The notes under the pieces were generated by a model that was not told where the DNA came from, searched no databases, and saw only the letters and a list, made by a program, of their open reading frames with translations. A program made the translations under genes and the position numbers. A stretch of 64,000 nucleotides of DNA from JAGPUQ01 sp036961295 (GTDB lineage Bacteria; Pseudomonadota; Gammaproteobacteria; Pseudomonadales; Porticoccaceae): assembly GCA_036961295.1 (NCBI GenBank), contig JBALVX010000001.1, positions 1,550,001-1,614,000 on the forward strand, read 5' to 3'. Shown one piece after another: positions 19,485-28,757 of the stretch; position 1 is the stretch's first letter, and the number at the start of each line of letters is the position of its first letter.

Positions 19485-20434
19485 CCATTGCCGTAGGACA
19501 TCAGGCGTTCAAAACGTTTTTCGAGGAGAGCGTCTAGAGGCTGTTGTTGCAGAACTTCGAGTTGCTCAGTTAATTTTTGTTGCAGGGTCGCGACCATGGC
19601 ATCGACATCGCGATGGGCGCCGCCGAGAGGTTCGGGAATAGTTTCGTCGACAATACCCAGATCTTCCAGAATACTTGAGGTCACCCCCATAGATTCAGCG
19701 GCCAGGGGCGCTTTTTCCGCCGTTTTCCAGATAATATTGGCGCAGCCCTCGGGGGAAATAACAAAGTAAGTGGAGTATTGCAGCATGTTGAGCCAGTCGC
19801 CGACACCGATGGCAATCGCACCCCCGGAACTGCCTTCGCCAATCACGGTGCAGATAATCGGTGTGCGCAGCCGCGACATCACCGCCAAATTCTGCGCGAT
19901 GGACTGGCTGATACCGCGCTCTTCAGAATCGATGCCCGGGTAGGCACCAGGCGTATCAATAAAGGTCAGCACCGGCATCGAAAAACGCTCGGCCATTTCC
20001 ATCAAACGCAGCGCTTTGCGATAGCCTTCCGGCTTGGGCATACCAAAATTGCGATACACTTTTTGATTGACGCCACGACCCTTTTCTTCGGCAATCACTA
20101 CTACCGGCTTACCGTCGAGACGGGCTACACCGCCAATAATGGCTTTGTCGTCGCCAAACTGGCGATCGCCGTGAAGCTCATCAAAATCGGGAAACATGCG
20201 CTCTATATAATCCGTGGAGTAAGGCCGCAGCGGGTGCCGAGCAATTTGCACCACCTGCCACGCACTTAAGTCGGAGAAAATACCGGCAGTCAACTTGCGG
20301 GATTTTTCGCTCAGAGTGGCGATTTCTTCCGCAATATTCAGTTGATCAGTATCGTTGCCCACCAGCCGGAGCTCATCAATTTTGGCTTCCAGCTCGGCAA
20401 TAGGTTGTTCAAAGTCTAGATAATCGAGGTTCAT
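19481..20434 (-). CDS. accA: acetyl-CoA carboxylase carboxyltransferase subunit alpha
   Basis: With AccD it transfers the carboxyl group from biotin to acetyl-CoA, forming malonyl-CoA for fatty-acid synthesis. The 317-residue protein has the Gly-rich oxyanion regions GGVARLDGKPVVVI and VIGEGSSGGAIAIGVGD, FIDTPGAYPGIDSEERGIS and the start LDFEQPIAELEAKIDEL. Length is normal. It lies between dnaE and tilS, as in E. coli and Pseudomonas. Its last codons overlap the probable tilS start. Confidence 0.98.
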   Translation of the reverse strand: MNLDYLDFEQPIAELEAKIDELRLVGNDTDQLNIAEEIATLSEKSRKLTAGIFSDLSAWQVVQIARHPLRPYSTDYIERMFPDFDELHGDRQFGDDKAIIGGVARLDGKPVVVIAEEKGRGVNQKVYRNFGMPKPEGYRKALRLMEMAERFSMPVLTFIDTPGAYPGIDSEERGISQSIAQNLAVMSRLRTPIICTVIGEGSSGGAIAIGVGDWLNMLQYSTYFVISPEGCANIIWKTAEKAPLAAESMGVTSSILEDLGIVDETIPEPLGGAHRDVDAMVATLQQKLTEQLEVLQQQPLDALLEKRFERLMSYGNG

Positions 20435-20533
20435 GTCACTCTGTTCCGGTTAAAGCTTCCAATCAATCGTTGTTACAGCCCGTGTCCTGCTTTGGTCCTG
20501 CTTGCTGTTCGGGTTTATCCGCTCTTTAGCTCT

Positions 20534-23500
20534 TCAATAATTCAGTTGCACACTGTCGCGGCCGAAATTATCTCGTAGTTGCGACAAAAGTTCATCCTCC
20601 GGGTTCACCGCCCAGGCTTTTGGCAGAGCCACATCGCCAACCGCACCACGGCGGCGATAACGCAAGCGCAAAGGGCAAACGCCATTATTGTTACCGCTGC
20701 CATCACTGCTGCTATCACCACCGCGATAAGGCTCGAGAATGGTTTGCAGAGTCGCAACACTGTTGTCCTCCAGCGCATCGGCACGCAGCTCCAGCACCAG
20801 GCTTTTGAGGTGCATGCGCCGGGTTTCCATCAGGGTTTTGATCTCATCGGCGCGCATTTTAAGCCCACCGCTGTAATCGTCTTCACTGACGACGCCGTCC
20901 ACGACAAGGATAGCATCTTTGACGATTTTCTCTCGATATTTACCGAATGGCTCGGCAAATATGGCTATCTCGAGGCGTCCGCTGCGGTCATCCAGGGTAA
21001 TGAAACACATGGTATCGCCGCGCCGGGTTCTCATGGTGCGGGTGGCGACCACCAAACCTACGACACGCTGCCCCTCTTTCGACGCTTGCAACTGCTTAAT
21101 ACGCCTGGGGGCAAAATCATTGACTTCGTCGGCGTACTCGTCGAGGGGGTGACCGGTTAAATACAGCCCCAGAGTTTCTTTCTCACCCTGCAAGCGCTCC
21201 TTTGAACTAAAACCGGATAGCGCATAAGACCCTTTTCCGCCAGGCCCAGCGCTGCCGGACGACGCCCGACCCGAGGCCTGCGCCAGGGTTAATTTACCCG
21301 TCATCGAACCATTTTCTGTGGGCGCGTCGCCGAACAAATCGCTCATACCCGCATCGTTATTTCGGGTTTGCTGATCGGCCAATTTGACCGCGTCCTCCAT
21401 GGAGAACAACAGTTCTGCCCGCCCCCGCCCGATGTCGAGCACATCGGCACTGGAATTGGCCCCGTTGGTGTTTTGGCCAACGGTGTCACCGCCGGAAACA
21501 ACGCTGTCCAAAGCACCGCTGCGAATCAACGCTTCCAGCGCGCGCTTATTAACTTTGCGCAGGTCAATACGCGCGCAAAAATCCAACAAATCGGCAAACG
21601 GTCCCGACGCTCGGGCCGCGATAATTGCGTCCACTGGGCCATGCCCCAGTCCCTTAATAGCACCGAGGCCATAAATGACGCTGCCGTCAGCCGCCACCGA
21701 AAAAGAGTGCATGCCTTCATTTACATCGGGCGGGCGAATCGCCACTTTCATGCTGCGGCACTCGTCAATAAGTGTCACAATTTTATCGGTGTTCTGCATA
21801 TCCGCCGACAGTACCGCCGCCATAAATCCGGCGGGATAATGGGCTTTTAACCACGCGGTTTGATAGGCCAGTAAGGCGTAAGCGGCAGAATGAGATTTAT
21901 TAAAGCCGTAACCGGCAAACTTCTCCATCAAATCAAAAATATTTTCGGCCAGCTGCTTTTCGATATTATTATCTTGAGCACCCGTGACAAAGATTTTCCT
22001 TTGGTGGGCCATTTCTTCGGGTTTTTTCTTACCCATCGCCCGGCGCAATAAATCCGCCGCACCGAGGGTAAAACCACCCAGTACCTGAGCGATCTGCATT
22101 ACCTGTTCCTGATACAAAATAATGCCGTAGGTCGGCTCCAGCACCGGCTTTAAATCCGCGTGCTGGTATTTGGCATGGGGATAAGCCACCTGCTGACGGC
22201 CGTGCTTGCGATCGATAAAATCGTCCACCATGCCGGACTGCAAAGGCCCGGGACGAAACAAGGCCACCAGCGCGACAATGTCCTCAAAACGGCCGGGTTC
22301 GAGGCGCGTAATCAGGTCTTTAATACCCCGGGATTCCAGCTGGAACACGGCCGTGGTTTGAGCTTTTTTGAGTAAGTCGTAAGTGGCTTCGTCATCTAAG
22401 GGGATTGCCCTGATGTCCAGCTCGCCTTCGCCTTGCACGGCGCGTTGCCGGTTGGCATTGTCGACGGCCCAATCAATGATGGTGAGTGTGCGCAGGCCGA
22501 GAAAATCGAACTTAACCAGCCCGGCTTCTTCCACATCGTCCTTATCGAACTGGGTGACCAGCCCTTCGCCCACTTCGTCGCAGTACAGGGGTGAAAAATC
22601 AGTTAACACAGTAGGCGCAATCACTACACCCCCGGCATGCTTGCCGACGTTGCGCGTGACACCCTCCAACTGCAGAGCCATGTCCCAAATTTCCTGGGCT
22701 TCGTCGTCGCCTTTAAGAAACTCTTGCAGCGGTTCTTCCTGAGCTAAGGCTGTTTCCAGAGTCATACCAATTTCGAGGGGAATCATCTTGGATAATTTAT
22801 CGGCTAAGCCGTAGGATTTGCCCTGCACCCGAGCCACATCGCGCACCACCGCCTTGGCGGCCATGGTGCCAAAAGTAATAATTTGAGACACCGCATCGCG
22901 GCCATAACGGTCCGATACATAAGCGATAACTCGGTCCCGATTCTCCATGCAGAAATCAATATCGAAATCGGGCATGGAGACCCGCTCGGGATTGAGAAAA
23001 CGTTCAAACAGCAAATCGTATTCCAGGGGATCGAGATCGGTAATCTCAAGGGCATAGGCCACCAGCGAACCGGCACCGGAACCTCGACCTGGCCCAACCG
23101 GAATATCGTTTTCCTTGGCCCAACGAATAAAGTCCATCACGATCAGGAAGTAACCGGAAAAGCCCATCTGCGTAATAGTATTGAGTTCAAAATCCAGGCG
23201 ATCTAAGTAAACCTGCCGCTGCTCTTCGAAATCCGCATCGTTGGGATTAAGTAGCGCCAGCAGGCGCTTTTCCAGGCCTTCCAAAGAAACTGTCCGAAAG
23301 AATTCGTCCGGGGTGAGCCCTTCGGGAATCGGATAATTGGGCAAGCGCATATCGCCCAAACGCAATTCCAAATTACAGCGCTTAGCGATCTCTACGGTAT
23401 TGGCAAGGGCTTCGGGTAAGTCGGCAAACAGTTCCGCCATTTCCTCTGGCGAACGTAAATACTGTTGCTCACTGTAGCTGTGCTCGCGGCGCGGATCGTC

Positions 23501-24187
23501 GAGGGTGCGGCTCTGGCCAATACAGACCCGGGCTTCATGGGCTTCAAATTGTTCGGGCTTGAGAAAGCGCACATCATTAGTGGCCACCACCGGACAGCTT
23601 TTTGCTGCCGCCAGCGCTACGGCTTCACCGAGATAGCGATCTTCGCCCGCTCGCCCGGTGCGCTGTAATTCCAGATAGAAGCGCTCGGGGAAATCCTGCA
23701 TCCAGGCATCGAGCAATAATTCGGCTTCGCCGGTGCTGCCAATAATCGCCTGCCCAACATTACCTTCGCGACCACCCGACAGGGCTATTAAGCCGTCGGA
23801 CAGATCACTAATCCACTGGCGACGCACGGTGGGTCGGCCCAGCACCTGACCCTCGAGATAACTCTTCGAAATCAGTTGGGTCAGATTGCGGTAGCCGATC
23901 TGGTTTTGCACTAGCAGGGTAATACGCGCGGGCGAGCCGCCCTCGGCTTCGCTCTGCACCATTAACTCACTGCCACAAATCAGTTTGACGCCAGCGCCTT
24001 GCGCGGCTTTATAGGCTTTGACCAGGGCGAAAAAATTGCTGATATCGGTGAGCGCCACGGCGGGCATACCCAATTCCCGCACCTGCTCCATCAAGGGGCG
24101 GATGCGGACGATGCCGTCTATCAGCGAGTACTCACTGTGGACACTGAGGTGAATAAAACCGGGGGTGAGAGGAGCGGCTGCGGTCAC
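20534..24187 (-). CDS. dnaE: DNA polymerase III subunit alpha
   Basis: This is the replicative polymerase catalytic subunit. The 1217-residue protein starts with a PHP domain (FIHLSVHSEYSLIDGI). The polymerase active site PDFDIDFCMENRDRVIAYV follows, then the fingers and thumb (GKHAGGVVIAPT, FQLESRGIKDLI), tandem helix-hairpin-helix and an OB fold near the C-terminus (GLVVATRTMRTRRGDTMCF). It is about 50 residues longer than E. coli DnaE. The excess lies in Gly/Ser/Asn-rich stretches around residues 905-990 and near 1165. The start is a GTG six bases after the upstream FabH-like gene. Confidence 0.98.
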   Translation of the reverse strand: MTAAAPLTPGFIHLSVHSEYSLIDGIVRIRPLMEQVRELGMPAVALTDISNFFALVKAYKAAQGAGVKLICGSELMVQSEAEGGSPARITLLVQNQIGYRNLTQLISKSYLEGQVLGRPTVRRQWISDLSDGLIALSGGREGNVGQAIIGSTGEAELLLDAWMQDFPERFYLELQRTGRAGEDRYLGEAVALAAAKSCPVVATNDVRFLKPEQFEAHEARVCIGQSRTLDDPRREHSYSEQQYLRSPEEMAELFADLPEALANTVEIAKRCNLELRLGDMRLPNYPIPEGLTPDEFFRTVSLEGLEKRLLALLNPNDADFEEQRQVYLDRLDFELNTITQMGFSGYFLIVMDFIRWAKENDIPVGPGRGSGAGSLVAYALEITDLDPLEYDLLFERFLNPERVSMPDFDIDFCMENRDRVIAYVSDRYGRDAVSQIITFGTMAAKAVVRDVARVQGKSYGLADKLSKMIPLEIGMTLETALAQEEPLQEFLKGDDEAQEIWDMALQLEGVTRNVGKHAGGVVIAPTVLTDFSPLYCDEVGEGLVTQFDKDDVEEAGLVKFDFLGLRTLTIIDWAVDNANRQRAVQGEGELDIRAIPLDDEATYDLLKKAQTTAVFQLESRGIKDLITRLEPGRFEDIVALVALFRPGPLQSGMVDDFIDRKHGRQQVAYPHAKYQHADLKPVLEPTYGIILYQEQVMQIAQVLGGFTLGAADLLRRAMGKKKPEEMAHQRKIFVTGAQDNNIEKQLAENIFDLMEKFAGYGFNKSHSAAYALLAYQTAWLKAHYPAGFMAAVLSADMQNTDKIVTLIDECRSMKVAIRPPDVNEGMHSFSVAADGSVIYGLGAIKGLGHGPVDAIIAARASGPFADLLDFCARIDLRKVNKRALEALIRSGALDSVVSGGDTVGQNTNGANSSADVLDIGRGRAELLFSMEDAVKLADQQTRNNDAGMSDLFGDAPTENGSMTGKLTLAQASGRASSGSAGPGGKGSYALSGFSSKERLQGEKETLGLYLTGHPLDEYADEVNDFAPRRIKQLQASKEGQRVVGLVVATRTMRTRRGDTMCFITLDDRSGRLEIAIFAEPFGKYREKIVKDAILVVDGVVSEDDYSGGLKMRADEIKTLMETRRMHLKSLVLELRADALEDNSVATLQTILEPYRGGDSSSDGSGNNNGVCPLRLRYRRRGAVGDVALPKAWAVNPEDELLSQLRDNFGRDSVQLNY

Positions 24188-24193
24188 AGGTTT

Positions 24194-25276
24194 TCAGCTA
24201 GTCTGTTCGTAGGCCCGGCGACGAGCAATAGCCGCGTTGACCAATTCCAAACCGGTTTTGTCCGTAGCTGGCAGGCTAATATCGGATTCGCCCAGGGGGG
24301 TAACGCGCTCGCCCCACTTCAGTAGACTGGCACCCCAGGTGAGTCCCGCGCCGAAAGCGGTAAAGAGAATATTCATGCCGGGTTTTACGCGGCCCTGCTC
24401 GAGCGCTTCAATTAAGGCAATAGGAATACTGCTGGTCGAGGTGTTGGCATACTTATCCAGAGTCAGCACGACCTTGTCCATATCGCCACCGATGCGTCTA
24501 ACCACGGCTTCGACAATGCGGGCGTTCGCCTGGTGGGGAATAATTAAATCGAGATCGTCCAGACCCAGGCCCGCTTCCGCCACCACGGCTTCGCAGGCAT
24601 CGCCCATACCTTTAACGGCCTTTTTAAAAATTTCCTGGCCACTAAATACAATCGAGACGTCCAGGGGTCGGAACTGATTAATAGCGTCCAGTCCAAAATC
24701 TGGCAAGGCCAGTAACTCGCGCGTATTGGGAACACAACCTAGCTTGCCCGCGACAAACCCGGCTTCGTTGTCGGACGCTTGCAGCACTATCGCACCGGCA
24801 CCATCGCCAAACAAAATGGCAGACTCGCGAAGCGACCAGTTCATCAAGGAGCTCAGGCGCTCGGAACCCACCACCAGGGCAGTTTTAATACTGCCGGCGC
24901 GGATCATGTCCGACATCATATTGAAAGAATAGACAAAACCCGTACACGCGGCATTGATGTCAACTGCAGCGGCATTACTGGCGCCGAGCGCGTTCTGTAA
25001 TATCGACGCGGTGTTGGGAATACATTCATCGGGAGTAGACGTAGCGAAGGCAATCATATCCACTTGCTCGGCGGAAATACCCGCAGCGGCGAGCGCTCGA
25101 GTACTGGCGACTCTGGCAAGCTCGGCATTGGTGACATGGCTGATGCGCCGCTCCTGAATCCCTGTGCGACTCACTATCCACTCATTCGAAGTGTCCATGA
25201 GCGTTTCAATATCGGCGTTGGAAAGTACAGCCGGGGGCAGGCACCGGCCCCAGCCGGTAATATCAGCGTAAATCAT
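24194..25276 (-). CDS. beta-ketoacyl-ACP synthase III (FabH-like)
   Basis: This 360-residue thiolase-fold enzyme has the complete KAS III triad: Cys in DINAACTGFVYS (about residue 112), His in LIIPHQANARI (about 250) and Asn in LDKYANTSTSS (about 280). KAS III condenses an acyl-CoA with malonyl-ACP to start fatty-acid chains. The C-terminus is some 40 residues longer than E. coli FabH, and the gene lies outside any fab cluster, inserted between rnhB and dnaE, which normally adjoin. It may be a specialised paralogue (FabH2 type), so I withhold the symbol. dnaE starts six bases after its stop. Confidence 0.88.
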   Translation of the reverse strand: MIYADITGWGRCLPPAVLSNADIETLMDTSNEWIVSRTGIQERRISHVTNAELARVASTRALAAAGISAEQVDMIAFATSTPDECIPNTASILQNALGASNAAAVDINAACTGFVYSFNMMSDMIRAGSIKTALVVGSERLSSLMNWSLRESAILFGDGAGAIVLQASDNEAGFVAGKLGCVPNTRELLALPDFGLDAINQFRPLDVSIVFSGQEIFKKAVKGMGDACEAVVAEAGLGLDDLDLIIPHQANARIVEAVVRRIGGDMDKVVLTLDKYANTSTSSIPIALIEALEQGRVKPGMNILFTAFGAGLTWGASLLKWGERVTPLGESDISLPATDKTGLELVNAAIARRRAYEQTS

Positions 25277-25494
25277 TCAATTTCCCGTTTTATCCGTGTT
25301 GCGCAAGCTCTCGATAGACGGTGCTTATCTGGACTAAGCGAATCGGCAATAAGCGAAGCGATGGCCACACCCGTGCAGCCCAAGGCAGCCAAAGTATGCC
25401 GACGATTGTCCAGCAGTTGCCTGCCAAGTTCAACGCACTTGTGACACATTCACGACAATTTTATGAGAACTTGATCCGTAAATGATAAAAACGT

Positions 25495-26118
25495 TCAGGA
25501 TAGCCCCTGCATAACTTTCCGCACCGGCGCAAAAGACCGTCTGTGTTGCGGGCAGGCACCGAGTTTCGTCAAGGCGGCAAGATGCGCGGCGGTGCCGTAA
25601 CCCTTGTGTTTGGCAAAGCCATAACCGGGATATTGCTCATCCAAAATTACCAGCTCTCGATCCCGGGTTACTTTGGCAATAATAGACGCCGCACTAATAC
25701 AGGGTATCTGGCCATCGCCGCCGATCACCGCCTCGGCAGCATAAGACCAATCCGGTATGCGGTTGCCGTCAACCGCGACAAATTCCGCCGTTAATTGACT
25801 ACCGCCGGTGTTTATACCACCCCCGGCCAAACCCGCAACCGCTCGCTTCATAGCCAGCAAACTGGCTTGCAAGATATTGATATCGTCGATCTCCGCCGCC
25901 GAGGCGCGCGCCACGGACCAGGATCGAGCCTTATTAATAATTTCTTCGTAAAGTTTCTCCCGCCGCAGCGGGGATAATTTTTTCGAATCGGCCAATCCCG
26001 CAATGGGGCGAGAACTATCCAGAATCACCGCAGCGGCGACCACGTCACCGGCCAGACAACCGCGCCCCACTTCGTCGACACCGGCTAGCAATTCGCCGCA
26101 GTACTGCTCTAGTCGCAT
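25495..26118 (-). CDS. rnhB: ribonuclease HII
   Basis: It cleaves RNA in RNA/DNA hybrids and single ribonucleotides in DNA. The 207-residue protein shows GVDEVGRGCLAGDVV (catalytic Asp-Glu), LADSKKLSP, the third acidic residue in FVAVDGNRIP, and IAKVTRDRELV with the fourth. The start at MRLEQYCGELL lies five bases after the lpxB stop and agrees with family length. A longer frame overlapping lpxB is unlikely. The 217 bases to the next gene hold no recognisable feature. Confidence 0.96.
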   Translation of the reverse strand: MRLEQYCGELLAGVDEVGRGCLAGDVVAAAVILDSSRPIAGLADSKKLSPLRREKLYEEIINKARSWSVARASAAEIDDINILQASLLAMKRAVAGLAGGGINTGGSQLTAEFVAVDGNRIPDWSYAAEAVIGGDGQIPCISAASIIAKVTRDRELVILDEQYPGYGFAKHKGYGTAAHLAALTKLGACPQHRRSFAPVRKVMQGLS

Positions 26119-26123
26119 CGCAG

Positions 26124-27317
26124 CTAAGCGTCGATTAAATGCATTAGTGCCTCGGCTGCAACGGCACTGGCATCGCATTTGAGCTGCAGATGTAAGTCGT
26201 GGAAAGCCTGCTTCTGAGCTCCTGCATCGCCCTTATCTTGCAGGCACGACAACACGCATTCGCCAATGGCCTCTACCGTGGCATCGTGCTGTAACAACTC
26301 TGGCACCAGCTCGCGCCCCGCCAGCAGGTTGGGCAAGGACACATAGGGCACTTTGAGCATGCGCGAGGCAATGGCGTGAGTGAGCCAACCGGTTTTATAA
26401 CTGACCACCATAGGTTTTTTCAGCAACATGGCTTCGAGAGCCGTAGTGCCGGAGGCCAGTAATACCGCATCTGCCGCTGCCATCGCTCTATGTGAGTCAC
26501 CATCGAGTACCGTGACCGAAAGATTCGGTCGCTCAGCCAAACACTGATCAATTTGCGTACGACGCTCCGGGCTAGCCGCAGGCAATACAAACTGCAGACC
26601 GGGTAAACGCTCGGCGCACCAGGCCGCGACATCGAGAAACAGGGGTGCCAGTAACTCCACTTCTCCATTGCGACTGCCAGGCATAATCGCCAATACCTGC
26701 TGGCCTTCTGACCCTGACCCTGACCCTGACTCAGCCCCTGACCCAAACTCAGACACACCCAAGCCCAGCTCTTGTCGCGCAGCGTCGATATCGGTCTCCA
26801 GAGCGAGTTTGTCTGCTAGAGGATGACCGACGTAAGTTACCGGCACCTGGTGTTCACGATAAAAATCGGCTTCGAAGGGAAGCAGTGTCAGCATTAAATC
26901 AACCGCGCGGGCGATTTTTTTGACCCTGCCCTGCCGCCAGGCCCACACCGAGGGACTGACATAGTGCGCCGTTTTAATGCCTTTTTTGCGCAGGGACAAT
27001 TCCAGCCCGATATTAAAGTCCGGGCTATCAATACCGATAAAAATCGCGGGGGGGTTGTTCAGAAAATGTTGCTTGAGGCCGCGTCGAATACGCAACAATT
27101 GGGGAAGCTGCTTCACCGGCTCGACAAAACCGAACACCGATAAAGCTTCCATGGGAAACAAACTATCGAAGCCCGCAGCTATCATCTGGCCGCCGCCGAC
27201 CCCTTCAAAAACTGCATGAGGATAGTGTTTACGCAAGGCCAGCATCAGGGCCGAACCCAGCTGATCGCCAGACGCTTCTCCTGCGACAATACCAATCCGA
27301 AGTTTAGTCACTGACAC
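26124..27317 (-). CDS. lpxB: lipid-A-disaccharide synthase
   Basis: It joins UDP-2,3-diacylglucosamine and lipid X to form the lipid A disaccharide. The 397-residue GT19 enzyme starts with IGIVAGEASGDQLGSAL and has the conserved VGHPLAD, IMPGSRNGEV and ASGTTALEAMLLKKPMVVSY motifs. An insert of about 20 residues (Gly/Ser/Glu repeats, around residue 200) is encoded by a run of CTGACC repeats at 26707-26735 and lies between the two Rossmann lobes. The start is GTG. Part of the lpxD-fabZ-lpxA-lpxB-rnhB series. Confidence 0.96.
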   Translation of the reverse strand: MSVTKLRIGIVAGEASGDQLGSALMLALRKHYPHAVFEGVGGGQMIAAGFDSLFPMEALSVFGFVEPVKQLPQLLRIRRGLKQHFLNNPPAIFIGIDSPDFNIGLELSLRKKGIKTAHYVSPSVWAWRQGRVKKIARAVDLMLTLLPFEADFYREHQVPVTYVGHPLADKLALETDIDAARQELGLGVSEFGSGAESGSGSGSEGQQVLAIMPGSRNGEVELLAPLFLDVAAWCAERLPGLQFVLPAASPERRTQIDQCLAERPNLSVTVLDGDSHRAMAAADAVLLASGTTALEAMLLKKPMVVSYKTGWLTHAIASRMLKVPYVSLPNLLAGRELVPELLQHDATVEAIGECVLSCLQDKGDAGAQKQAFHDLHLQLKCDASAVAAEALMHLIDA

Positions 27318-27381
27318 TTAATCCTACAAAAAATACCGTTACCGGAAAGAACTTGCTCTGCACAGAGCGGGAGTGACACCA

Positions 27382-28170
27382 CTAACGAATAATACCGCGC
27401 TCGGAACGACGTATTGAATCAATAAAGGGCTGAATAACATCACGATGGTCAGCGAGGGCGTCAAGCTCCACTAAAGCGTCCTCGAGTTTTAAACCCTTGC
27501 GGTACACAATTTTATAGGCCTGATTGATCGCCCGAATCTGTGTCTTAGTAAAGCCTCGGCGCTCGAGACCAACCTTGTTGATGGTGCGCGGCACCGCGGG
27601 AAACCCAGCCACCATAAGGTAGTCGGGAACATCCTGATTAACAAAAGCATCAGCACCAATAAACGCATGGGCACCGATACAAACATATTGCTGAATTTTG
27701 GTATAGCCCGATAAAAAAGCCCAGTCTGCCACTTTGACATGACCAGCCAACGCGGCATTGTTTACCAGAATAGTATGGTTGCCAATTACGCAGTCGTGCC
27801 CAATATGCACGTAGGCCATAATCAGGTTATCGTCGCCGATGGTAGTTTCGTGGCGATCCTGCACCGTACCTCGATGAATAGTAACGCCCTCGCGAATAAC
27901 ATTGTTATCGCCGATCACCAGGCGGGTTGGCTCACCATCGTATTTCAGATCCGGAGTATCATCTCCAATCGTCGAAAATTGATACAGCGTATTGCTGTTA
28001 CCGATTCGGGTCGGTCCCTTGAGCACGATATGGGAGTGGATAACGCAATCGTCGCCCACTTCGACGTCGGGTCCGATATAAGTCCACGGGCCAACCGATA
28101 CATTTTTTCCCAGCACCGCACCTGGATCAATTTTTGCCAGGGGGTCAATTTGCGCCGACGGATCAATCAC
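27382..28170 (-). CDS. lpxA: UDP-N-acetylglucosamine acyltransferase
   Basis: First step of lipid A synthesis: transfer of a 3-hydroxyacyl chain from ACP to UDP-GlcNAc. The 262-residue protein is a left-handed beta helix of hexapeptide repeats (IDPLAKIDPGAVLGKNV onward). The catalytic His lies in AALAGHVKVAD, and the C-terminal helical domain begins after VNKVGLERRGF-type sequence. The start is GTG, followed by IDPSAQIDP, which matches the family N-terminus. It lies directly downstream of fabZ (12 bases between). Confidence 0.97.
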   Translation of the reverse strand: MIDPSAQIDPLAKIDPGAVLGKNVSVGPWTYIGPDVEVGDDCVIHSHIVLKGPTRIGNSNTLYQFSTIGDDTPDLKYDGEPTRLVIGDNNVIREGVTIHRGTVQDRHETTIGDDNLIMAYVHIGHDCVIGNHTILVNNAALAGHVKVADWAFLSGYTKIQQYVCIGAHAFIGADAFVNQDVPDYLMVAGFPAVPRTINKVGLERRGFTKTQIRAINQAYKIVYRKGLKLEDALVELDALADHRDVIQPFIDSIRRSERGIIR

Positions 28171-28182
28171 AACAGTTTCCCA

Positions 28183-28617
28183 TTACGGCCTTGCCAACGC
28201 GCACAAGATGGTCGCCCTACAAACCAGCTCGTCGTCCACATGAGCAGAACATTTAAAGCGCCAGATATTGCGTTTGGTGGAGTCCACCTCGGCCTCCAGC
28301 ATCAGTCGATCGCCGGGCACTACCGGTCGTTTAAAACGCACACCATCGGCACCGGCAAATAAATACAGCCGATCGTCGTCTGGCTGTTTATCAACGGTAG
28401 CAAAACCCAGTATGCCAGCGGCCTGGGCCATGGCCTCAATAATCAACACCCCTGGAAAGATAGGTACGCCGGGGAAGTGCCCGTTAAAGACTTCTTCATT
28501 AGCGGACATATTTTTATAAGCCAGAATGCGCTTACCCTTATCGAGCTCCACCACCCTGTCAACCAATAACATAGGGTAGCGATGGGGGAGTAGTTTTTTA
28601 ATTTCTTCAATATCCAT
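28183..28617 (-). CDS. fabZ: 3-hydroxyacyl-ACP dehydratase FabZ
   Basis: It dehydrates 3-hydroxyacyl-ACP in fatty-acid elongation and competes with LpxA and LpxD for the same substrates, which fits its place between their genes. The 144-residue hot-dog protein shows the LLPHRYPMLLVDRV start, the catalytic His in FNGHFPGVPIFPG and the Glu in LIIEAMAQAAG. Length and motif spacing are normal. Confidence 0.97.
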   Translation of the reverse strand: MDIEEIKKLLPHRYPMLLVDRVVELDKGKRILAYKNMSANEEVFNGHFPGVPIFPGVLIIEAMAQAAGILGFATVDKQPDDDRLYLFAGADGVRFKRPVVPGDRLMLEAEVDSTKRNIWRFKCSAHVDDELVCRATILCALARP

Positions 28618-28757
28618 TGAGCAACTTCGCGGCCTATAAATGAGCGGATGGATTAAATCTAATACTGTAATCGGGCCTTAATTTTCACTTCGCTTGTCGT
28701 AATGAACCGCCGCCCCTTAATGAATCTCTTAACGTACCCTTCTAATATATTCCTAAA

